Shown here piece after piece: positions 32,206-42,300 of a stretch of DNA of 64,000 nucleotides. The position numbers were made by a program, and so were the translations under genes. This stretch comes from Hypericum androsaemum (taxonomy: Eukaryota; Streptophyta; Magnoliopsida; Malpighiales; Hypericaceae). The stretch's first letter is position 1; each line of letters opens with the position of its first letter. The notes below the pieces were generated by a model. It was not told the DNA's origin and ran no database searches. It saw nothing but the letters and a program-made list of their open reading frames with translations. Where the stretch lies: positions 9,325,176 through 9,389,175 of the forward strand of contig OZ023187.1 in the NCBI GenBank assembly GCA_963995505.1. The letters run 5' to 3'.

Positions 32206-33890
32206 ATCTTATTAATCCAATTATTAGTCGGATAAAATTTAAAAATATGATATAAAAAATTAAATTTTTTTAATAGTTATTAAATTGAATTAAACTTCTT
32301 TAGAACAAAGTTTTTTATTAATTGATCTTGACGGTTGTTGGCATATAATTGTACCAAATTAGGAGCCTCCTTCCGGAATTATCTCCTACATCATCGACTT
32401 TTGGACAATTACTGTCTAATTGCAGCACTACTGACTATAATCCTTGTAGAGATGATGGATTTATTTGTTTCTCCTTTTGCCACTAAATCAACCATCGGGT
32501 GACACTTTCCATTATAATACTGTTTGCCGTTAAAAAGATTATATTGTTGTTTACACTGGCAATATACGTGGCGTGCACGTTAAATGTAGTAGTGTGTTTG
32601 AAAACGTGGTGAGAAACTTGAGATGAATGATGTACTTAAAATTAACTACAAATATATGGTTCACATTTTCAAATGAATTTATTCAAATTTTTTTCCTCTC
32701 GTATTTTTCAACTATCCGAACATACTCTCAAGCTTAACAAACAATATGCAGAAATCTGAAATTTAACCACCAGCTATAAACTTCAAAAGAAAAGGGCATG
32801 AACTGAATCACCTTGGCTATTACACTAATTATTAGTAAAATTACTGAAAGAATTTATTTTTTAACATAATAAAGTGTTGTCACCTCATAAAACTAAAGGT
32901 AGTGCTTACAAGTGACCGGTCGTTTTTTTATAACATCAACATTTTGGATCGACTAATCCAGATTTTATCTAGTTGTATTTTTTCAAGGTGACATAACTCT
33001 CCCACCAAGTATTTAATATTATTTTATTCCAAAAAATTTGAACTCGAAACTTGATTAAGCTACAACAATACTTTCACGAGCAGATCTAAATACTCGTTGG
33101 TACTAATGAACTGATATTAATTATTGGAAATTAATATTTTAGTCTAAAAGAATTGATCCCACCCGGACTTCTCTGCTGATATTTTATTTAAACGTCCACT
33201 TTACGATTTCTGGAATCGAGTTTTAACATAAAACTATTTTATTTTTAAAAATTTCTAAAGAGAGAACAAAAATTTTATATGATTAACAACTAAATGATAT
33301 TCCTAATTATGATTACTTAAATTATCATATATTTTATGTTACATTATTAATTTTATCCGTGTGAGGAATAAATAAAATCAAGTGGTGCTCTCACACCCTA
33401 GGAGAATATAAATGGCTTGCTTAATGGTTAAAACACCTTTGCATCTTTCATATTTTAGCTTATCTCTTGTTGTACATTTAATCAAAAGTAACATTATTGG
33501 AACTATTCATTTCCTTTTTTTCATGCCTTTGCTGCGACGGTGCGCATATTTGTCTAAATTTGGATGCGTAAAAGAACTCAACTCGAAGGCGATGTACTAA
33601 TGAGATTCGTTGCACCTCAAGATTTACTTCGATATCTCGTAGAAATTTAGTTTTATCTCTAAACTAATTTATCTCTAATTGTAAGATTTTTTAAGGATAT
33701 TTGTTAAAATTAGTTAAGATAAGTTTAATTTTTTTAAAGATTTATTTAGCAATATGATAAAATTATCGTGTTGGTTTCAATTATTTTTTTATTTTGATCA
33801 GGTTATTAGTTAGACCGCTATATAAATGGTGTGGATTGGGTACGGAGAGAGATAGACCCAATCTACAACGTATGGAATAAAATCTTGGTC
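32206..33890. other. Intergenic, AT-rich
   Basis: No gene or RNA could be supported. It holds the second copy of the 135-bp repeat (32541-32665). The open frame at 33412-33600 (62 codons) has no family resemblance. Confidence 0.5.
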
Positions 33891-34500
33891 ATTGATTTTG
33901 ATGATTAGGCGTGCGTCAGATGAGGGTACTAATTTACCCAGGAATATTTTTGTCTTTCACCCCTTCTCTCCTCCCTATCTCCTCTCTCTCCCTCCCCACC
34001 CGCTTTGTACCTCACTCTCTCTCCATCTCTCTTTACTTTCTCCTCCAAGCTCACCACGGTGGAGGACGACGCCAGTTGAGGATGACACGGTGGAGGATGA
34101 CGACCGGCAGGAGCACGACGCCGGTGGTGGAAGTTCTCCCTCTGCTGCCGCGACCCCTCCCTCTCTGTCTCCTCTCCTGCCTTGACAGAACTTCCACCTC
34201 CATGGCAATGACCAAAGACCTCAACCTCTAGCACATCGCCAACGTCTCATGTGAGTTTCGATGCCGATGAAGGGGGCCAGCTGGGTATCGGCGTCCCTGC
34301 CAACTTTTGGGCTGAAAAGGGTTGTTGCTGCTGCTGGCCCTTCCCTTTCCCAGCAAAGTTGCTCTTAGGGGAGGAGGAATGGGTCCCACCGCCGTCGCCG
34401 ATGAGAAGCCTCCACCCGTGAAAGCCTCCGGCGAACCTGTATTTTTTGAGCTCGCTTTGGAGTTCTTTTAATAGTTCTTGTTTCAATTATTTAATTAATA
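33891..34500. other. GC-rich island with simple-sequence coding-like frames
   Basis: Between AT-rich flanks, 33955-34440 is GC-rich and starts with a CT-rich tract. Overlapping frames on both strands give only low-complexity peptides. It resembles the GC-rich cores of the Pack-MULE-like elements nearby, but I found no inverted ends, so I do not call an element. A Q-rich minus frame at 34247-34486 is unrecognised. Confidence 0.4.
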
Positions 34501-34591
34501 GAACGTATTATGTTTGGAACTCCTCTATTGATTAATTGTTGTCTTTTCGATTGAATAATTGGTTGCTGACTGCATCTTGCTTTTCAAGAGG

Positions 34592-34990
34592 AAATGGTAT
34601 GTCCCGTTATGTTAAAATGACATGCTCGATTATGTCTAATAGCATGCTCGATTATGTCTAATGGTATGCCTGATTATATCTAATTGCATGCCCGATTATG
34701 ATAAATTGTATGTCCGATTTTGTTAAAATGGTATCCCCGGTTATGACTAATTGTATGTCTGAATATGTTAAAATGACATGCCCAGTTATGACTAATGGCA
34801 TGCCCGATTAAGACAAAATGGCATGCCCGACTATGACTAATGGCATGCCCAGTTATGACTAATGGCATGCCCAGTTATGACTAATGGCATGCTCGACTAT
34901 GAGTAAAAACATGCCGGTTATGTCAAAATGGCATGTTCGGTTATGACTAATGGCATGCCCAGTTATGACTAATGGCATGCCCGGTTATAA
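34592..34990. repeat. Minisatellite, 18 copies of a ~22-bp unit
   Basis: Units of the type TGGCATGCCCAGTTATGACTAA run head to tail with 21-23 bp spacing. The last units are most alike and the first ones most diverged. Many units contain the palindrome GCATGC. A stray unit-like copy (TGTTATGCCCGGTTAATA) lies at 36186, beyond the element at 35131-36143. Confidence 0.9.
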
Positions 34991-35130
34991 TAATATTTGT
35001 AATATAAAAATAAATGAATAATTAAATAATATATCAGATTGATTAACTATAATATATCAGTTTAATTCACTACGGTACACGAGTTTGATTCACTTGGTAT
35101 TCCAATTCGAAATTCCTTTAAAAAAAGTTA

Positions 35131-36143
35131 GGAAAAATTACTCTCAAGTCCCTCGGGTTTGTTTAAATATACTCAAAAGTCTCCCTATTTGAAAAATGAT
35201 CCTGATGTCCCTCTAGTTTGCTTTTATTATACTTTTGGGTCCCTAAATAAAATTTTTTCTTTTTTATCACTGAAATGACAAAAATACCCTTAAAATAAAA
35301 AATAAAAAAGCTGCTGACATCACTCTTCTTCACGGCAGGCAGGGGCCAAATCAATCCTCGCAGGTTCAAATCAAAACCCTTCCCCATCGCAGCGGCGGGC
35401 AGGGGAGGAACGGTCGGTGACGGGTCGCCAGACAAAAATTGAACAGCTTCTCCGCCTTCCCTCTTCCCCAACCTTAGAGCCTGCTCCAAAAGGACATGGT
35501 GAACATGCACGCGCTCTGCCTCACGCACATCCTCGAGTGCACCGCCGAGGTCGAGTCCCTCCAGAACGAGAACTTGGCGCTCCGCTCCTTCAACGGCGAA
35601 CTCAACTGCCACCTCTACCGGTGCCATTTCTCGCCGCTTCTCCTGGAGCAAGAAACCACCACAGACGGCGAAGATCTCGAAGGTGGAGGAGGAGAGGGAT
35701 CCGGGGGAGATGCCGAGGTCGATGGAAGTGCAGCTTGAAGGATCTCGAAGGAGGAGAGGGATCCGGAGGAGAGGTTCCGATCTTTTAGATGTAGACCTCC
35801 TGGGCACCGGGAAGTTGTACGGCGTCGATTTGCTCTCCGTCGCCGACCCCACCCAGGGAGATTACTTTTTTTGTCTCTCGAAGCTTTTGCTTTTTTTTCC
35901 TATTACTTTTTTGGTTCAGGGTATGAGACAAGATGATGTCAACAATTTTTTTATATTATTTTGAAGGGTATTTTGGTCATTTTATTGACAAAAATGAAAA
36001 AAAAGAACTACTAACTTGCGCTAGGGACCCGAAAGTATAATAGAATCAAACTAGAGGGACTTTGAAATATATTTTGTGAACATGGGGGACTTTTGAATAT
36101 ATTTAAGCAAATCACAGAGACTACAGAGTAATTTTCTCAAAAA
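35131..36143. mobile_element. Pack-MULE-like element with ~155-bp inverted ends
   Basis: The left end (35131-35290) aligns with the reverse complement of the right end (about 35970-36143). Shared blocks are AAAATTACTCT, TTAAATATA.TCAAAAGTC, GTCCCTCTAGTTTG, TATTATACTTT.GGGTCCCTA and CAAAATACCC. The interior is GC-rich and coding-like on both strands. A plus-strand frame near 35496 (MVNMHALCLTHILECTAEVE then SLQNENLALRSFN) loosely resembles the N-terminal helix of plant tandem-CCCH zinc-finger proteins, suggesting a captured gene fragment. No transposase. No clean 9-bp target duplication. Confidence 0.75.
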
Positions 36144-37276
36144 TTTAAGTGCAAGAAAAAAAAACATGTTTGGTTACAATATAATGTTATGCCCGGTTAA
36201 TATTTAATAATAATTACAATTTAAAATTAAATAATTAACTATACTCTAATTCTATTTAAAAAATAAGGTGAAAGATTAAAAAAATGGAACCCATTATTTA
36301 AAAAATAAAATAATTATATACCAGTTTGATTCATTTTTCTATCCATTCTTATCTCTTTCTCCTTACCTTTATTTTTTTTTACTTTTCTACCCATTCTTTT
36401 AATTTCTACCCTTTATTTCTTCACCTTTTATTCTTCTTTGCGATTTTTCTTGGGGCGACCACCCGTCATGATTACTTTCACAATATTCTCAATACAAAAA
36501 ATATTACAACAAAATTACATAGAAGTGAATACTTATCGACCTAGATTTAATTTCGATTACTTTGATTGATCTTGGATAGATATCGATATTTTTCATTTTG
36601 TTGCCTTCAATTTAGCTTAATAGATTCTCTTAATAAAGTTCGATGGCAAATTTCGAGGCTTTAGGTTTTTTGGGTCGAAATTTTAGCCTTGAGTATCACG
36701 CTCTTATACACCACATGAGTCGTGATTTGTTTTTTTAGAAGAAAAGCACGATTTGCTTATAGGAAAAGTCCTAAAATACAAGTCTATCTAATTTTAGAGG
36801 ATGCGATGTAACCAAATCTCTTAGAAGAGAACCAACCCTTTGTTGCTTACTGATTCAATCAGCAACCAAATTTTGGTTTGGTGAAGTATGAGATAGGCAA
36901 CAAGGGAGTAAGATATATAAAAATTGTCCATAAATTTTGTCTAATATCTAGTAAAATAGGGCATGATTCATCGTAGTTGAATTTCACCACCCTCGTCACT
37001 AATGACGTCCATGAAGTCTGATCAGCTTCCCCTCCAATGGTTATTTGGTCTCACGATTTATGAACCTGCAAGAATTCAGAGAAAACATCACTTGCAGCAG
37101 CGTTAATAGGTTGATGATTGATTTCTTAAAAAAAAAATTATCCCACGACATATATGCAACAAGAGATTAGATCTTTGGTTGTAAAATAGTTTTAACAATT
37201 TGAAAACAGAGCATATCCAATAAGCAAATGTACAATGGTCATTATGATTGAATCTAATTCCAAAGAGACTAGGTAA
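36144..37276. other. Intergenic, AT-rich, nothing recognised
   Basis: The first 150 bp resemble the sequence after the minisatellite at 34975-35075 (CCCGGTTA, then AATTAAATAATxAACTATA), so the Pack-MULE-like element may sit inside a small duplicated tract. There are no supported genes; the 72-codon frame at 36326-36544 is low-complexity. Confidence 0.45.
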
Positions 37277-38030
37277 TTATGTGGTTCTAGCACGTGCACA
37301 TTCAAAAAATATACGAGCGATGAATTCATTAGATAAAGAAAAAATTGAGCATAAAGAGAATCTAGTGAAATTTCTCTTATTTAGAATTTCTGTAGTGGAG
37401 ATATTATTTTTTGCAACTCTCCATATGGAAATTTTGAGTTTTGGAGGCTCATAATTTTCAAATCCTATCCTAGATTTGAGGATCAAAGGGAGCAATGTAG
37501 GGGGCTTGCTTGGTGTCCCGAATCTCTCTAGAGTCTGCAATTTGGTGATCATTTCCAACTCCTAGAATGATCGCAATTCAAATCAGAGACAATGGACAAG
37601 TTACGAAGAGGGTTAGGGCGAGTAATAAATAGGTCTCACATTGAGGAGGTTAGGTATCCAAGAGTCCTCCCAAATGCTAGTGGTCCTCCAATTTCCAACT
37701 TTTGTAACGAGTCCATTCATAAGTGAAATTTTCCCATGGATAAGATTGTTAACTACTCAGGAGGGTTTGTGACCTTTAGAAGAATAGAGTTACGGGAATA
37801 TCATCCTTTGAGTGCCCTTAAGCACAAAGAATCTTGATTGCTATGAAGTCTCAAAACTAGCTTAGCAAGTAAAGCTAAGTTGACGAGTTTGAAAGCTTTA
37901 AAGTTATGGTCCCTATATATTTTTGGACATGGTTAGTTTTTTTCCAACTAATCTAATGTACTTCCTATGATCTACATCAACTTGTGACATGATATATCAA
38001 GGAATAGATATTATTGAATTGATTGAAACT
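37277..38030 (-). pseudogene. LINE reverse transcriptase fragment with zf-RVT domain
   Basis: Reading down the minus strand with several stops and frame changes: LEKN.PCPKIYRDHNFKAFK leads to LVNLALLAKLVLRLHSNQDSLC, the conserved FNLALLAKQxWRL block. Next comes VGNWRTTSIWEDSWIPN (the GNGxxIxxWxDxWxP block). Then PPKLKISIWRVAKNNISTTE and LCSIF...FFECARA, the zf-RVT pattern (KVxxFxWR...CxxC...HxFxxC) with decayed cysteines. This is the 3' part of ORF2 of an L1-type plant LINE. The polymerase core and endonuclease are absent. Confidence 0.75.
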
Positions 38031-38269
38031 TCCCTCCTAGTTTTGGAGAGAAGAAACTTCTGCTTCCGGTTCTATGTCTAATTTCATATCCTATCATAGA
38101 TGAAGTTAACGACTGCTTGATGTTGCTTTTGTGCTTGTTTCTTCAACCACCATAGAAAGACACTACCGTCAACGGACCACCATCTACTCCACTGGAAAAA
38201 CTCCACGTTGTTCGGGAGCTTCAGATTTGGAGATGAAAAGCTCCAGCGATGGTGACGACGATGAGAACC

Positions 38270-38872
38270 ATTAAAGATGACGAGGTCGTGGTCAAGGTTG
38301 TGCGGGATGAAACGCAACTTCCTCAACCTCTTCTCCTACTTTCTCTTTAACCCAACCATCGCTTCCCATTCCCTTTCCTTGAACCCTACCCCAACTACCA
38401 CCAACTCCCCAAAACCCCAACCCCAATCCTCGCGTCCTGGAGCTTGGGATTATTCTCGTCGACGAAGAAACCGTCGTCGCCGTCACCGTCGCCGGAGTTG
38501 TCTGGGGAAGGGCGATGGGAGAGGCCTTGTGTCCATTCTGGGAGGAGAAGGATCGGGGCAGGCGAGGAGACTGCCTGTAACTTGTCCTTCTTCATCGACC
38601 GGAAGCGGCGGTAGTGGTTGGCGTCGAAATCAGAGTCGAGGAGGGAAATGATTTTTGGTCAGAGGAGGAAAAGAGGAAATTCATAAATTTTTTATTTTTT
38701 ATTTAGGGTAGAAAAGTCATTTCCATGTAAAAATTGACTGCTGACGTCTGCGAGGGGTCCTAGAGTATAATAAAATCAAACTTCTGAGAGTTTTTAATTG
38801 ATTACCTAAATACAGAGGGGCGAGCACCAAATATACCAAACACCAAGGACCTGACAGTAATTTCCCCTAAAT
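38270..38872. mobile_element. Right half of a Pack-MULE-like element
   Basis: 38696-38872 is the reverse-complement type of the terminal repeat seen at 35131 and 26438, including the inverted forms of TTTTATTATACT, AGGACCCCT and GAAATTACTGTCAGGTCC. A GC-rich interior (38290-38650) precedes it, with low-complexity frames on both strands. No left terminal repeat was found, so it is truncated or its left end has diverged beyond recognition. Confidence 0.6.
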
Positions 38873-39390
38873 TTTAATTATAAAAAAGGACAAATTATTC
38901 GACCCCTGGTGTATGACCAAATGTTAAATGTGGACTTCATGGTTCATGATATTCTATTGTCGTCCGTATTTGACATTTCGTCATATACGAAGAAGCTGAG
39001 GATAATTTCCCAAAAAATATCGGGTATGGTGTAAGGTACCAATGGGATGGAATCATCCTCTTTTGTTCCAAGTGGTACGGACCGTAAATTCAATCTAGGC
39101 ATGGCAGTGGCTGGCTTAAGTGTATTTCAATCCGTAACCTCTCGAGGCTCATCATCTATGTGATCGGAGGGAATCTGATTGGTCTTGTTGGACAAGATAG
39201 AGGAGTTGGAAATGGCCGAGCTGAAGAAAGAAAACGCTACTTGATGAGATGCCCCCTGGCTAATTTACAAGTCAAGTTGAAGAAATGAATGAGATGACTG
39301 AACATTATTATTCTTCCAAGTTCATAAACGCCTACTCACCAACCAAACCAATCCCAAATCAAACCCAAACCTCATATAAGCATTAACCAA
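38873..39390. other. Single-copy-looking flank of the pyrimidine-rich array
   Basis: No gene is recognised. The sequence changes over about 20 bp near 39385-39400 from mixed composition to the CTTGCC repeat. Confidence 0.5.
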
Positions 39391-42300
39391 TTTTGCCTTA
39401 CCTTGCCTTTTCTTTCCTTATTGTGCCTTTTCTTTTCCTTTCTTGACTTTTCTTGCCTGATCTTGCCTTTTCTTGTGTTGTCTTGCCTTATCTTGTCTTA
39501 TCTTGCCTTTTCTTGCATTTTGTTGCCTTATCTTGCCTTTTCCTTTCCTTTTCTTGAATTTACTATCCTTATCATTCCTTTTCTTGCCTTACCTTCCAAT
39601 TTCTTGCCTTTTTCTTGCCCTTTTTTTCCCTTTTCTTGCCTTTCCTTGCCTTATCCTGCCTTTCCTTGCCTTTTCCCTGGCTTTTCTTGCCTTTTCTTTT
39701 CTTTTCTTTTTTTTGCCTTGTCTTATCTTACCTTGCCTTTTCCTTGCCTTTCTTCCCTTATCTTACCTTTTCTTGCCTTTTCTTGCCTTATCTTACCTTA
39801 TCTTGCCTTTTCTTGCATTTTCATGCCTTTTTTTTTATCTTTTCTTGCTTTATCTTGCCTTTTCTTTTCGTATCTTGCCTTTTCCTTGCCTTTTCTTGCC
39901 TTTTCCTATCTTTTCTTGCCTTATCTTGTATTTTCTTACCTTATCTTGCCTTTTTTTGTCTTGTCTTGCCTTTTCTTTCCTTATCTGTCCTGATCTGGCC
40001 TTTTATTTCCTTATTTTACCTTTATTGTCTTTTTTTGCCTTATCTTACCTTTTTTATTATCTTGCAGTTTTCTAGCCTTTTTGTGCCTTATCTTGCCTTT
40101 TCTTTCATTTTCATGCCTTTTCCTGTCTTTTCTAGTCTTATCTTATCTTTTCTTGCCTTATTTTGCCTTTTCTTTTCTTATCTTGCCTTTTCCTTGCCTT
40201 TTCTTGCCCTCTCTTACATTTTCTTGCCTTATCTTATATTTTCTTGCCTTATCTTGCCTTATATTTCCTTTTCTTGCCTTATTAGGCCTTATCTTACCTT
40301 TTATTGCCCTTTATCTCCTTATTTTGCCTTTTATTGTCTTTTTTTATCTTATCTTGCCTCATCTTACCTTTTTTTTCCTTATCTTACATTTTCCTCACCT
40401 TTTCTTGCCTTATCTTGCCTCATCTTGCCTTTTCTTTCCTTATCATGCTGTTCTTGCCTTTTCTTTTCTTTTCTTTTCTTGCCTTATCTTGCCATTTCTT
40501 TCCTTATCTTGACTTTTCCTTGCCTTTTCTTATCTTTTCTTGCCTTATCTTGCCTTATCTTTACTTTTCTTGCCTTATTTTGCCTTTTCTTGACTTTTCT
40601 TGCCTTATCTTACCTTTTCTTGCCTTATCTTTCCTTTTCTTACCTTTTCTTGCTATTTTTTGCCTTTTATTTAATTATCTTGCATTTTCCTCACTTTCTC
40701 TTGCCTTTTCTTTCCATATTGTGCCTTTTCTTGTCTTATCTAGCCTTATCTTGTTTTATCTTGACTTTTCTTGCCTTTTGACGCCTTATCTTGCCTTTTC
40801 TTTCCTTATCTTCCCTTTTCCTTTCCTTTTCTTGAATTTACTATCCTTATCATGCCTTTTCTTGCCTTACCTTCCATTTTCTTGCCTTTTCCTTGCCTTT
40901 TCTTGCCTTTCCTTACCTTATCTTGCCTTTTCTTGCCTTTCCTTGCCTTTTCTTGTCTTTTTTTTGCCTTGTCATATCTTATCTTGTCTTTTCCTTGCCT
41001 TTTCTTCCCTTATCTTGCCACTCCCTTGCCTTTTCTTGCCTTATCTTCTTTATCTTACCTTATCTTGCCTTTTCTTTCCTTTTCAAGCCTTTTCTTGTCT
41101 TTTCTTGCCTTATCTTGCCTTTTCTTGCATTTTCTTACCTTTTCTTGCCTTATCTTGTATTTTTTTACCTTTTCTTGCCTTATCTTTCCTTTTCTTGCAT
41201 TATCTGGCCTTTTAATTCCTTTTATTTCCTTATTTTACCATTTATTGTCTTTTTTTGCCTTATCTTGCCTTATCTTACCTTTTTTTCCTTATCTTGTAGT
41301 TTTCTCACCTTTTTTTACCTTATCTTGCCATATCTTGCCTTTTCTTTCCTTTTCATTGCCTTTTAACATTATCTGCCCTTTTCTTTCATTACCTTGCCTT
41401 TTCGTTGCCATTTCTTGCCATTTCTTACCTTTTCTTGACTTTTCTTGCCTTATCTTGCCTTGTCTTGCCTTATCTTGCCTTGTCTTGTCTTATCTTGCCT
41501 TTTAATTTTTTTTCTTGCCTTATCTTACCTTTTCTTTCCATCTCTTGCCTTTTTCATGACTTATCTTGTCTTTTCCTTACATTTTCTTGCCTTTTTTCGC
41601 CTTATCTTGCCTTTTCCTTGTCTTTTATTTTCTTATCATGCTGTTCTTGCCTTTTCTTTTCTGTTCTTACCTTTTCTCGCCTTATCTTCCCTTTTCTTAC
41701 CTTATGTTTCCTTTTTCTTGCCTTTTCTTGCTTTTATTGCCTTTTCTTGCCTTATCCTGCCTTTTCTTAACTTTTCTTGCCTTATCTTGCATTTTCTTGC
41801 ATTTTCTGGCCTTTTCCTTCCTTATCTTACCTTTTTCTTGCCTTCTCTTATCTTTCCTTTTCTTCCCTTTTCTTTCCTTATCTTGCTTTATCATGCCTTT
41901 TCTTGGCTTTTCTTTCCTTTTCTTGCCATATCTTGCCTTTTCTTATCTTTTCTTGCCATATCTTGCCTTTTCTTATCTTTTATTACATTTTCTTGTCTTA
42001 TCTTGCCTCTTCTTTCCATATCTTACCTTTTTCTTCCCTTATCATGGTTTTCCCTTGCTTTTTCTTGCCTTATCTTGCATTTTCCCTGTATTTTCTTGCC
42101 TTTTATTATCTTTTCTTGCTTTATCTTGCTTGATCTTGCATTTTCTTGCTTTATCTTGCCTTTTTTTTCCTTATCTTGCATTTTTCGTGCCTTCTCATGC
42201 CCTATCTTGCTTTTTCCTTGCCTTTTCTTGCTTAATCTTGCCTTTTCTTTCCTTATCTTGCATTTTCCTTGCCTTTCCTTGCCTTTTCTTTCCTTTTCTT

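Noticed and set aside
34592..34990. CRISPR-like array of 22-bp repeats
   Set aside because: The units are contiguous without unique spacers and diverge gradually; this is a minisatellite in plant nuclear DNA.
35163..35852. 229-codon minus-strand frame
   Set aside because: It is antisense in a GC-rich Pack-MULE-like interior and runs into the terminal repeat; no domain is recognised.
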